From NCBI GenBank assembly GCA_040357565.1, contig JBDODJ010000079.1: a stretch of 48,104 nt of DNA; one strand, given 5' to 3'. Both the position numbers and the translations under genes were made by a program. Positions 10,581 to 21,029 of the stretch are shown piece after piece. The stretch is from Cercozoa sp. M6MM. Taxonomy: Eukaryota > Endomyxa: Ascetosporea. Numbering within the stretch: the stretch's first letter is position 1; each line of letters begins with the position of its first letter. The notes under the pieces are model-generated. The model searched no databases, had not been told where the DNA came from, and saw nothing but the letters and a program-made list of their open reading frames with translations.

Positions 10581-11475
10581 AGTTCCATTTTGCAGTATCC
10601 ACTTGTTTCTAGTTGTCCAAACAGACTTAACTTACAGGACAAATTCGATTGAATTGTTCAGTTGTGGTCAGTGATCGGTGCAATAGGAGCTCCAGGACTG
10701 CGCATGCTTGGGGCGGGACTAACAAGAGACTCTCTAAGGCTGGGAGCTTGCGTCGAGTTCGAAATCCAACTGGGATCCTGCGAAGTCTGACCATGACTCG
10801 CCGTGTACCCCGCCGTAATGCTCTGGACAAAGTTACTGCAGTATCAGCTTACTATATACTAGTATACAGCTAGGTGGTAGTCTGGACAATCGTCAACTCA
10901 CCGCGATGCATATCACAGTAACGACGAAGCAAATCACGGCGACGGACCACCTCGCACTGTTGCACCGCACGCCGCAGACTCTGTCAGTGTCCACTCCCCC
11001 TGCAAATCGACTCGGAGGCGGCATTGCTTGGATTATTGCCTGTCTCGTACAACAACTAACTTATATAAAGTGTTGACCGTGGATGCTGGGAAGGCACCGG
11101 CACGGCTGCATTCCGAGTATCCATCCACGCGTATGTCGGGTTTGTACTCTCGGTCACCACGGGCCCGACCTGAGCCATTTTAATGCTAGCTTTGGTCATT
11201 TAACCCACCAGAAAACAACACAACAAAGCTGCTTGAAGTCCGAACGCACGAGTTACTATCGGCTCAAAAGTTCTGGGAGTCCATAATGAGCCGCTAGTCG
11301 TTAGTCTTTCCAAGACACGCTTTCGTGCTTTCTGCCTACGCGAGCGTGTTTAGTTCTGTTGATCCTCTAGGATATGGCTACTGAGCGGTACCATATGCCT
11401 CTAATTATTTCCCATTACCTCGGTTTTCGATGATGTGTGCACAGGGCCCTGCCGCGCTCAAAGAGTCCCGAGTTT

Positions 11476-13244
11476 ATGTACGACGAAAGCGATGAACCTG
11501 TGCAAACCCAGCCGTCGCGTCCTCCGGTATCCCAGTTTGATTCGAACAAACTGTGCTTGATTTGCTTGCAAGCAGGAGAGACTGAACAACCAGTGCTGCC
11601 CGATCTGCCACAAACTGATTCGTTGCGATCTGATTCAGCACTTAGACGCCGTTCATTTAGGCTTGTTGCGTTTTCGCTGCCCAAAGTGAGTTTCTTGCTT
11701 AAGCAAACACAACTTTGTCTGCTTTTGTCTTGTCAGGTCGTTCGTTTGACTGATGTGCAGGTGTGAGTACAAAAGACCGCGCAAGGTCGAAGTGACGACT
11801 CATCTTATCGACAAACACGGCAAACAACGTATTTTTCGAAAGCAAAAACCTTTCCCAAAGCAAAAAATTTTAATCGCTATAAGTTTAGATGCAAGCGAAG
11901 TTGAATCGTTGCTTGCAGATCCAAACGCGTACTTAAACGAAGTAACTTCTTTGTTCAGGTATCCCGAGTTTGTTTTGAAAGTAAAAGCAGTGATTGTTGA
12001 TTTAAATTTCGTGCATGTTTTATGCAGACACTTGTTGTTGGAAAAACTGACGCGACAGCAGTTCCTGCGAAAGTACCACGCGTGTGCTGCGCAACATTCA
12101 CAGGTAGCTTTTGAGAGAGCTGAATATCTTCTGCTCTCAATATAAATGCTGACTTTATGCTTTGAACCACTTGCCTCTCGTGCCCCAGGGACAAGTATGC
12201 ATGCGATCGTTGGCAGAAATCACCAACGAAGCTATCCAGTTTGACAACGCACGAACCGAGCAAGACCCTGACCCAGTACTTCCGGTATATTTTGTTTAAT
12301 TGCTGCGTCTGTCAACTGCAAGTTCCCGCGGATGCAGGAAAGACCGAAAAAGCAACGAAAATTAAAAGCACCGAAAACGCCAGATCGAACTGTCTCAGCG
12401 GTGTGTTGCGCTCATTGGATTGCTGCAGCGTAGATTCTCTGCTGTGCAGACCACAGATAGCACTCCAAGACGCTCGTCTCGTCGCCTGCAGGCGAAATCA
12501 ACGCCGTCAAAAAGTTCCGACTCCTCCAGGTATTTGACACTCCATTTTTTGCAGTGTTTCTTTAACATTGCCACTAAAAACAGCGAAACGAGGAGTACGA
12601 TAAGTGAGAGCGATGGTGTGCTGATCGAGCAACTGCAAGCAACACAGCGGGTCAGTTTTTTATTTTTAGTTGCCAACGCGAAATATATAATGGTTGGTTT
12701 TGATTTAAGCAGGCCCAGGACGCGATTGCTCTGATCGAAGCCGCGTGTGACCCGAAGTGGTACGCTCGAGTGCTTGGCGCGCCCAACGAACGAAGCAACG
12801 ATGACCATAGTGCCGTTGATTTCATCGACAAGAACAGCATTGGGAAAAACGATCCGACACGAGACTTGGCTGTCGCCACTCTCGCACTGTGTCGATTACG
12901 GAGTGTCGTACACTTGTCTTTTTTACTGTTTGATGGTGGCTACCATCTGTGTGTTTTGTGAGTGGAGAGTTTGCAGACACGAAGTGAAGGACCGGCTTGT
13001 TTCGCCGCTGATTATGCTAGAGAGAAAGAGTCAGTCACGCCGTGCAAGGGCGCTCTGGTAAATCTGTTGCTCCTTGTGTTTGTGTCTTGTACCTTTGAGG
13101 TGCGTGCAGGTTGTGCTCCGCAACCTGGCTGCGAGGGTACGAAGATACCACCCAAGCGAGAATGTCGCTTTGCTGCTGTCCAACGAAGTGGCCGTGACTT
13201 TCCGCCACTCGGCGTCAACAAGATCTGACTCAAGATCAGACTGA
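11476..13244 (+). CDS. C2H2 zinc-finger nuclear protein with ARM-like C-terminal helix pair
   Basis: Eleven exons: 11476-11526, 11576-11685, 11761-11958, 12028-12103, 12189-12284, 12338-12400, 12450-12529, 12584-12650, 12713-12907, 12977-13057 and 13110-13244. The sum is 1152 nt (383 residues), all GT-AG. After a short acidic N-terminus come two adjoining zinc fingers: CPIC followed by HLDAVH, and CPKC followed by HLIDKH. The second is split by the intron at 11686-11760. The middle has a basic nuclear-type stretch (ERPKKQRKLKAPK) and an Arg/Ser-rich stretch. The end reads KGALVVLRNLAARVRRYHPSE, resembling an armadillo-type helix pair. I do not recognise the orthologue; a chromatin or transcription role is inferred. 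The start could lie upstream of the ATG chosen. The gene converges on the methyltransferase gene, with 335 bases between the stops. Confidence 0.7.
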
Positions 13245-13360
13245 GTGCTCGTGTGCCTGGAACCAGTGCAGCTCAACTGTGTGAATCAACCAAAAACACA
13301 AATGCAACTCATGATGTGTCCTGAACCAACCTCATTGAAGATTTGCAGCTACTCTGCCGT

Positions 13361-13476
13361 ACGTATAAATAAATACTGGTGCAGGGGCATGTGACCCACC
13401 CCAGACTGGTGCAGGGGAACTACATAGTTGGTTTCCTAGAAGACTCAACTAACTAACTACGTATAAATAAATACTG
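13361..13476. repeat. 18-bp direct repeat carrying AATAAA between convergent genes
   Basis: ACGTATAAATAAATACTG occurs perfectly at 13361-13378 and 13459-13476. Between them GGTGCAGGGG occurs twice. Each 18-mer contains AATAAA on the plus strand, suitable as a poly(A) signal for the zinc-finger gene ending at 13244. The interval 13245-13579 holds nothing else I can name. Confidence 0.7.
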
Positions 13477-13579
13477 TGCCGTCGCGTAAGACCAAAAGTT
13501 CGAGACTGAACTGAACCGAACGGATCTCGAGTAAAATTTACTGACTTTGCAGGACAGGACATAATTCTCGACCGGCGAC

Positions 13580-14604
13580 TCAGTTACTAGTATGGAGCGT
13601 GAACGCTCCTCTTGCAGGCTCAGGCTCTTCAACCCGGTCGAGCACCGGAACAAAGCAAACGTCATTCAAGACCATGCGTTTGTCCAAGTGTCCGTTCGCC
13701 TGTTTTTTGAACAGGTACATGCTTCCCACGCGTTGGTCTTCTTCCCCAGCAATGGGCGTCAACAAAACACCACCAGGCTTCAGCAGTTTAACTGCGTCGT
13801 TCAGTTGGTGTGGTTGCAGCATCGCACCTGTGAATCAAGCCACATCACATCGTACCAGTCGGGGGCAAAAATATGTTGTACCCACGTGAACAAAGTCCAT
13901 TGAGCCACTTTCGTAGGTGCCAAAGTCGCATTGTTCGATGCTCCATTCGAATGTCGAACTATCGTTGGGTTTCACGCGATAGAATTCGTCGAGGTTGGAC
14001 GCAGCGAGTCGCACCAACTGCTCGTTGACTTCGGTGCCGATAATTTCTCTTTTGCGCTCGCTCCCGAACAGGTCTAAAATGGGTTGAATAGACTGAAACA
14101 AACGAAGTGATACATCCGTAATGGTTTGATTAAAATGGTTTTTACTCGTTATCACACGATCAAGCAGAGCCTGCGGTACAAAAGGCGTGTGAGCAGTTGC
14201 AACGTCGTAGTTTCCACTACAAATTACTCTACCTGAACCAGTTCCGACGTCCAAGCTAAAAGGGCGACAAGCATATTTCTTATTTCATTGCGAAGAGCAT
14301 ACTCGAAGATCGCAAAGGCATGGATGTCAGGTGAGCTGAGTGTGACATCACCTGCTCGATTAAAGCCAATCGGAAGCGGCGTAATCACGTAGGTATCACG
14401 TGCTTGGATATAATCGTTGGGCACAAAGAACGCTCGGTCAACGTGAATCTAAATTTACAAAACACATGTAATTTTGCAGCACAGATGCTGAAATTTTTTA
14501 TTGTCCGAGTCGACCATTGCATCTTCGGCAGCAGACCAAGCTCGTAGCGCCCGCTCTTCTGATGCTTCGTCATCAAAAGCAGCTCCGACTTCAGGGAAGC
14601 TCTG
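13580..14604 (-). CDS. PCMT1: Protein-L-isoaspartate(D-aspartate) O-methyltransferase (5' end uncertain)
   Basis: Minus-strand exons 14515 to about 14604, 14303-14448, 14228-14255, 13882-14092 and 13580-13827 join in one frame. The order matches the family: AMIHVDRAFFVP, PLPIGFNRAGDVTLSSPDIHAFAIF, the SAM-binding motif LDVGTGSG, IIGTEVNEQLV, FVHVGAM, LLKPGGVLLTP and FVPVLD. The enzyme methylates age-damaged isoaspartyl residues and starts their repair in the cytosol. The part between HAFAIF and LDVG is about a dozen residues shorter than in the human protein if the 50-nt intron 14256-14302 is right. Reading through would keep those residues but lose the frame. No ATG is visible in frame upstream of 14604, so a short 5' exon is missing from this model. 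Confidence 0.85.
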
Positions 14605-15226
14605 AAAGATAGCATTTCTGCCTGTTCCTGAAACTGAGACCGAAACTGGTGAGACTAAACTTAAGTAAAACGAACCCGCACTCGATTCAGGACCGCGGCA
14701 GCAAAGGATCTGACCTAAGCACAACAAATCACGTGCAAAGCATTCGCCAAGTTTATCGGAACGCGTTTTTTAATTCACTCGGACCAGCTCCGAGTCGTCA
14801 ATCATCCTCGAGGTCGGAATGCGAACAGCCAGTGTACGCCACTGGTGAGACACTGGACTGAAATGGCTTAGGAAGCAAGTTTTGTGCCGAGTATGTATCT
14901 TTTTCTCGCTGCCCCGGGCTGACTTCAGGTTGTAGTGTCACTATCCGCGCGGCAGTTCTATTCAGTTCAGATCTTAATTTTAAGTGACAACCCGGCGTTC
15001 CAACTTGTGATCCTGAGTTCTGCCGCATCGCACGTCGTGGAGTAGTGAGTTACTAGCGCAGAACGCGCGGCTGTGTTCTGATCGCCCGCTTCGCGCGGTT
15101 GAAACACCCTGGGATATTTCGGGACAATCAAAAAACGTCAGTGGGCATTTTTTTGTGGTGTTTTTTTCCGTTCTTTGTTGTCGCGGATACGCTACGCTAA
15201 CTCCCATCTGAATGTTAATGCAGTGA
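14605..15226. other. Divergent spacer between methyltransferase (-) and SLC45 (+)
   Basis: About 620 bases, probably holding the first exon of the methyltransferase gene and the two promoters. A near-palindrome TCCGCGCGG occurs at about 14945. I could not define the missing exon. Confidence 0.45.
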
Positions 15227-15825
15227 ATGCCATCGAAAGACGAATGGCGATATGTGTATCTCCCCGCAATCGGTGCAATTCCCAGGTGTGTTTCATAGAG
15301 TGCAAAAGGACAACTGAAGAAGGGAAAAAGAATAAGCATGTGCGTGCAGTGAGTTCGGTTGGGTCGTGAATGAGGCGCTCGTGTTGCCTCTGTTTCTGAG
15401 TTTCGGTGTGCGTGAATCACAAGCCACTCTGGTGTGGCTTGTGTCGCCTCTGGCCGGCCTGCTGTTGCACACGTACCTCGGCAATAGGAGCGATCGCTGC
15501 ACGTCGCGCTATGGCCGCCGGAGGCCCTTCATTTTCACGCTGATGCTGATTTGTGCCATTGGATTGTTGCTGGTCGCCATGGCGGCCTCGTTGCCAGAGT
15601 CCCAGTCGTCGGTATTACCTGTGCTTGGGTGTGCATACTCTTTGGTAGGTCGGGTACTGTACTGGATTTGTTGTTGCAGACCGCGGTTGCGCTGCTGTTT
15701 GCCGGCACAGGAGTGGCCGATCTGGCACTGGACTTGCTGCTTGGACCAACGCGTTCGCTGTACTGGATTCCTTTCCACTCGGGGATGCGGCATGATGTGT
15801 GTGTGTGTGCGTGTGTGTGTGTGTG

Positions 15826-15910
<85 letters not shown>

Positions 15911-16993
15911 ACAGTGCGACCGAGTACCCGCCGCGACAGTACCGAGACAAGTCGGTCGCTGTGTTTGCACGTGCTGGTACAACTTAATATGTTTGAATTG
16001 TTTGGACATGTGTGTGTGTGTGGTTGCTGTAGGCCTGCTGGGTCGTCTGCTGGGTCTGGTGTTGTGTGCCTCACTGACATCGCACGCAGCAGCGCTCTTC
16101 ATGGCCTCGGCGGTTTTTGTGCTGGCGTGTTGCGGTGTGCTGATGACGGTGCAGGAGAAACCTCTGCGCCTCGAGTTGGACAGCGAGGAGGACGAGGACG
16201 ACTTGGACACCGAGTTGGACACCGAGTTGGACACTGAGTTGGACACTGAGTCTGGCCTCAACTCTCTCGTTGGCGATGGAGAGGACGATGCTGATGATGA
16301 GGACGACGAGGAAGATGAGGACGAAGAGGACGAGGACGAGGATGATGAGGACGAAGACGACGATTTGGACGATTTGCTGGGACAGCAACTGCGCCGCAGT
16401 GACACCCGACAGGCGACACGCGTCAACCGACACGAAGGTACCTTTCGGTTACGTTGTTGTTGTTGTTGTTGTTGTTGATGATGCTGATGTTGTTGATGAT
16501 GATGACACGGGACAATGTTGCTGTGTTGGCATGGTCGTAGGCACAGTGTCGCAACTGCGCAAGATGGGCCTGCGTTTCTGGCTGCTGTGGATAGCGCAAT
16601 TCTTTGGCTGGAACACCTTCAATGCGCTTGCCTTTTTGTGTACGGCCATGATGGGCCAGCTGGCCTTTGGCGGCGATGCCTCTGCTCCCAAGGGTACCCT
16701 GTATACACTTCTCAGTGCGACCACTCTTTATTCGAGAGTGCCGTTGCCATCGCAGGCACGCCAGAAAGAGAGCAGTTCGACAAGGGCGTGCAGTACGGCA
16801 CGATCGTGATGTTGATACACGCTATGCTGGTAGCACATTGTGTGTGTGTCTAAGGGAGAGGGCTCCAAAGGGTTTGTATGTTAGGGCGTGGCGTGGTTCA
16901 TTGTGTTCCGCTTCCTGATGCGAAAGTACGCCAATACCTGGCGCGTCTACGTTTTTGGCGAGGCCTCAGGATGCGTAAACTTCCTTATTTGCC

Positions 16994-17060
<67 letters not shown>

Positions 17061-17764
17061 TTGCTGTTTTTATCCTTGTTGTTGTTGTGTCGCAGGTGTT
17101 CCTGCTGGCACTTACGTGGCGCTGGGCGCAGACCAAGACGATGCTGACAGTGCTGAGTCTGCTGACATCGGCTTCGTACCCGGTACACATGGACTTCAGC
17201 TTCCGACTCATGGAGCAGTTCACGCCGACGCCGCTGCTGGAGCGATCGCGCGGTCTCGTGACGGCCGTGATGAACCTCTCGCTTGTGCTGTCGCAAATTC
17301 TCGTGGCCGGTGGCAGGTATGCCTTCGTAGTTATAATCTATAATATTCTAGTATATGTAATGTATACAAGGGGTTATTTAATTGTATTTTAATATGCAGA
17401 TATATTTCAATCATCTATTATATATATATTCTGCTGCAGCGGCTTCCTGGTCGAGTTCGTGGGCCACGGACAGGTGCACGTGGGCGTCACGATCCCGGCC
17501 TTTGTCAACGCCGGCGTGCTGGTTGTCATTGCCGTCTGGATGGAGTGCCTCAGGATACCGCCCAGCGTCAAGCACAAGAACTCGGTGATCGAGCTCCACA
17601 CTGTGGCACGCAAGTCGGTCAAGAAGAAGCAGCATGTCAACAAGGAGCACATCATTCGCAGCACCGACAGCGATGACGACGACCTTCCGGGCTGCGGCTT
17701 CACGGCCGAGGAAGCTCTGCCGAAACGCGGTGTTGAGAATCCACTGACTTTCCCTGCAACTTGA
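15227..17764 (+). CDS. SLC45-type proton/sugar symporter (GPH/MFS family)
   Basis: Exons 15227-15285, 15350-15611, 15680 to about 15798, 15915-15976, 16033-16437, 16547-16693, 16756-16829, 16885-16995, 17096-17316 and 17440-17764. Frames agree; the third donor is ambiguous inside a GT repeat. After ATG at 15227 comes the family start EFGWVVNEALVLPLFLSFGV, then WLVSPLAGLL and the signature GNRSDRCTSRYGRRRPFI between membrane segments 2 and 3. Paired hydrophobic segments follow, with a second half beginning GLRFWLLWIAQFFGWNTF and SAPKGTPEREQFDKGVQYG. The family carries sucrose or other sugars with protons across plasma or vesicle membranes. The central cytosolic loop is stretched by LDTE repeats and a long Asp/Glu run (about 16190-16380). 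The cytosolic tail is Lys-rich, then acidic. Confidence 0.85.
15796..15909. repeat. Compound GT/GA/GT microsatellite in an SLC45 intron
   Basis: GT-rich, then pure GA, then pure GT runs follow each other without interruption and form the 5' part of the intron. The donor site lies within the first GT run and cannot be placed exactly. Confidence 0.9.
16994..17059. repeat. GT microsatellite at an SLC45 intron donor
   Basis: A (GT)n run starts at the donor of the intron 16996-17095. Slippage here would not change the protein, as long as a GT follows the CGT codon ending at 16995. Confidence 0.9.
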
Positions 17765-17847
17765 CACTTGGGTGCCGCAAAAGTAATTTCCCGCTTAGTT
17801 AGTATTGAACCGTATTTATCGCGAACTGGAAGAAACAAATTTAGAGA

Positions 17848-18114
17848 ATGCTTCAAAGCGAATGCATCTACAATCATGCCTTTATGCTATTAAGCGCTGA
17901 TCGGGTCAGTTTTGTGATGCGTTTCTTGTTTTCGAATGCGGTTAAGGCTGTCAAGCCACGAGTTCTCCCAAGCAAGGCTCTAACGCTTTTCCACAAAGGC
18001 GATGTATGTCGCAGTACAACGGTACACACAACGGTAAATTTACACAAAGGCGACCGAGTGCTCGCGGCACGTCTCGTGGAATGCCATGTGTGCGGATTTA
18101 AGCGTTGGTTTTGA
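17848..18114 (+). CDS. Small open frame of unknown status, 88 residues
   Basis: An uninterrupted ATG-to-TGA frame lies in the 565-base spacer after the SLC45 gene. It includes two HKGD segments coded by a direct repeat CACAAAGGCGA (near 17992 and 18044) and a CHVC pair near the end. There is no family match I recognise and no neighbouring exon. It may be chance. The rest of 17765-18329 shows nothing else. Confidence 0.2.
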   Translation: MLQSECIYNHAFMLLSADRVSFVMRFLFSNAVKAVKPRVLPSKALTLFHKGDVCRSTTVHTTVNLHKGDRVLAARLVECHVCGFKRWF

Positions 18115-18329
18115 GTTTTTGAGATTATAAGGGCTTTCTGTCCATCAGCAAGGAGTCTTTGTGTTGTGTGGAGTTTGTGTGGAGTAGGTAATATTTTTTT
18201 TGCTTGGTAAAAAAGGTTCCCTAGTTCTCGGCATTCATATTTTCAGGGCGATCATCGCGGCACAGCACAGTTCTGCCGCGCGAGTGTTTGTTGTGTTACT
18301 ACGTTGTGCGTTCGCGTGTGCTCATACAC

Positions 18330-19778
18330 ATGTCAGGCGAAATAGATGTGTCAAAGCGCCTGCTAGAGGCCGTAGCACCGAATCGTCTCATCGCTGTGCC
18401 GAATGAGGACAAGCAGTTCGTGCTCGCTCGTGTCATCGACGCCACGCGCTCTGTATGTCGTATGTGCTATGTTCTCATGTTTGGTGTAGCTCTGATTTCG
18501 ATTTGCGTTCAGGAAGTGAATGCCGTGCCAGCTGACGCTCCTGGTGGACTCATGAGTGCGTCCGCGCGGACGTATTTGTGGTCGCACGTGAGACAGCTCC
18601 GGGAGCCCGTACTGTCACAGGAAAACTTGCTCGTGATGCTAACGCACAATAACTCGGGTCTTTGGACGCAACGATACGTTCGTGCGTCATTTCGGAGGTG
18701 CGTTGGCACTCAGCCAGTTTTGTGGTTCTCGCGCCTTTTTTTTTATTTTCGAGATTGTGCGTGTGTGCAGAAAGGAGGCAAATGGGCGCTACCACGTTAT
18801 CGTCAATGGCACAGAACGCGGGTACTCGTTCTTCCTGTCTTTGCTGTGCCCTGTTCAGCCCCAGTAACCTTTGCCTGTAGTGTGCCAGAGATGGCAAGCA
18901 ACGTCGTGCAGGAATTGGGCACGATTCCGGTGCGACTCGTGATTCCCGATGTGCCCGCCGAAGCTGCCGTGCAGGCTGCTCTCGTTGTGTAACCTCGGCC
19001 AAAGTTTGCTCTTTCTGCTGTGCACATGATGTGAACACATTGTGCATTTTATCGAGTACACTACTTACATTGCAGCAAGAGAAGACCGCGATTGCGACTG
19101 AAGAAACGCACGCGACCGACAGCACATGCCAGTAGCGAGGACAGTGTGTTGCTGGACACGCGGAAACAAGTGGCACGCGGCAACATGCGACTCAGTGCCC
19201 AGGTAGGACGTTCCTCTTTTCCCTTACCCTACAGTACCGTGTGTTCTGTATATGTGTACTGCACAGTTAAGGAAGGAGCAAAAACCGCAGCCACGCGTGC
19301 CGTCGTCGGCACTGGCGGCGCAGTATGACGTGCCACTGCCGCGATTAGCCCTCCGCGCGGTGCCTGCCGTGCCGGACAACATCGACGCCGTTGATATCGA
19401 TGCCGCCGATCGCGACACCAGTGTCCCACTCACACAAGGCGACATTGCTGTCGGGGTACTCTCTGCATAGCTCCCTGCCTTTGTCAGTTGGGATCTGTGC
19501 TCACTTTTGGGGTTAGAGAGGATATGCCGCGTGCAACGGACGACGACGGCGCTGGAACGAGTCCACCACTGTTCCCAAAGTCGGCACCGACGGCAGACGA
19601 CTCGAGGTGGCGCCTTTCGTCGCCCTCTGACGCCACGGGTGCGCTGCCTGCGCGTTCCGTTCTGTACAGTCGAGCTCTTAGTTTTCAACGAAAGGGAGCT
19701 CTAATTCCATTGCTCAGTTGTTACTGCACACTTTCTGTCGTCATTACTCTGACCAGCCGCGTGGAGGAAGAAGTTTAA
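18330..19778 (+). CDS. Unidentified basic/low-complexity protein, 357 residues, seven exons
   Basis: Exons 18330-18452, 18513-18697, 18771-18821, 18881-18988, 19076-19202, 19267-19455 and 19488-19778 total 1074 nt and keep one frame through six GT-AG introns. The start ATG gives MSGEIDVSKRLLEAVAP. The first half (LIAVPNEDKQFVLARVIDATR, RYVRASFRRKEANGRYHVIV, PVRLVIPDVPAEAA) looks like a folded beta-rich domain. A basic cluster KRRPRLRLKKR at the start of exon 5 resembles a nuclear localisation signal. The second half is Asp/Ser/Pro-rich and probably disordered. Exon 2 contains a TCCGCGCGGA palindrome (18561-18570) read as SART. No family is recognised; a nuclear role is an inference from the basic cluster. 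Confidence 0.6.
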
Positions 19779-20039
19779 GAGTGTTTGGCTTGGTACCTTG
19801 CTCTGAGACCTAACTACTGACTCAGTGGATTGCTGTTGCTGTAGATCTTGCCTGGACAGAGTCCTTGCAGAGAAGCAGAAAGCTCCGGTCGGTTAGTTTT
19901 GTTCACTTCGTCGTGTGTTCACAGGCGGAGTTTTTCTTTCTTAAACGCATTGTTACGAGCAAGGACGTCTTCCTTCGGTCGAGATCCTGTGGGATCACTT
20001 CGAGACCCAGTAGGTGTATTCACCTTCAGTTCTAACGTT

Positions 20040-21010
20040 GACTTCTAACCTTGATTTATTTAGTCGCTCCTTTCCCTTACTGATTGAGCAAAGTAGCCGC
20101 AGTAAAACAGTGCCGTTCGGACCCGGACCCAAATCGATAGACCTGACTGAGGAGAGAATACCGTTTCGTAGCATAATACTGTACATTAACGGGATTTTGA
20201 ACGAAATTAGTTTCAAGTTCCCGTCCCATCATTCTGGAAGCTGCGAACTCGAATCCTCTGAGCTTGCGCCCGACTGGTCTGAGCTTGAGTCCGACTGGCC
20301 AGCAGCAGAGTCGCTTCTGACATTGGCATTGAGGGCAGCACACAACACTCTGTTCATATCCGACCGAATGGCGTCGATTCGGCCGTTGAAGTCGGAGTGC
20401 ATTGCGTCGATTCGGCCGTTGAATTCATCGACCTTGCTGCTCAGCTATGGCACGAAGAAACTCAATGAAAACCGCCAAATGCGTCGATAAGAGAGAGTAC
20501 GGTACACGCATTTCGACCAACACAATCCCCAAAAGCATCAGAATCGATACTCCTGCGGTGGCGCATCGAATCGCGGTCTTGTTTGCCTCCGCAAACCGGG
20601 TGAGAGCATGCGACAGTTCCCCTGCCGTCGGAACGGGTTCTAAAGACACAGAATAGTGTAGACCGCACACTCGCACCGAAAGCTGCACATACCGCTCGCA
20701 AGACGAGCACCCTGAGCTGTCCACACACGACGTATCCGAGCGCACCGAGTCAACATTTTATTGGCTGACGCGCGCACCAAAAAACACAAAGCAACGCACT
20801 CAGTTCTTTAGGTCTACGGCAACGTTTTCTGTGCAGTAAGAACACGATCACGGACCTGTTCTTGCCCAAGCTTCTTCCGGGTTCGATCCCTTAAGAAGGC
20901 GACATTCGGATCCACAGTACAGTTTACAGACGTTCGGAACAATGGAACCGGGTCACCATACAGGTAACTATTGAGTGACGAAGACTGATGCGTAAAAAGG
21001 CAGTTCAAAC
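20040..21010 (-). repeat. Dispersed inverted duplication, copy B (partner 2700-3720)
   Basis: On the minus strand it repeats the landmarks of copy A in the same order, with a core of about 97% identity at 20229-20755 and weaker flanks. Inside the core, copy B carries one extra unit of about 20-33 bases in the coiled-coil part (GGCCGAATCGACGC repeated). The stretch 19779-20040 between the preceding stop and this copy holds no gene that I can see. Confidence 0.75.
20229..20745 (-). CDS. Membrane/coiled-coil protein, duplicated gene copy B (start uncertain)
   Basis: On the minus strand, exon 20518-20745 encodes the same Cys-rich start and hydrophobic segment as copy A. A phase-0 intron (donor GTCGAA after the codon at 20518, AG before 20444) leads to exon 20229-20444, which codes the coil and the acidic Ser tail, stop TGA at 20229-20231. 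The coil has one more NGRIDA-type unit than copy A. Within exon 1 I count about ten base differences from copy A, and most change an amino acid. The alternative donor that is usable in copy A is changed here from GTGCGT to ATGCGT, which favours the GTCGAA donor common to both. The start codon was not found. Confidence 0.5.
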
Positions 21011-21029
21011 TTGTGCGAATGCCTCCGCT

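Larger units (their letters stand above)
9943..11475. other. Intergenic region with small repeats
   Basis: About 1.5 kb between OGG1 and the zinc-finger gene. It holds copy 2 of a short dispersed repeat (10025-10140) and a CAGTACTGTA-type cluster (10491-10580). The open frames (for example 10314-10523, 10649-10873 and 11083-11286) show no family motif. I see no tRNA that folds. Confidence 0.6.

Noticed and set aside
10640-10830. tRNA-like B box (GAGTTCGAAATCC)
   Set aside because: The flanking bases do not form a T stem or acceptor stem, and no anticodon arm fits.
11534-11575. Read-through frame KLCLICL as a third zinc-finger half
   Set aside because: It lies in the 49-nt intron 11527-11575, and splicing it out is needed to keep the two real fingers in frame.
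15798-17145. Open frames of alternating Val-Cys or Thr-His
   Set aside because: They are translations of GT/CA repeats lying in SLC45 introns.
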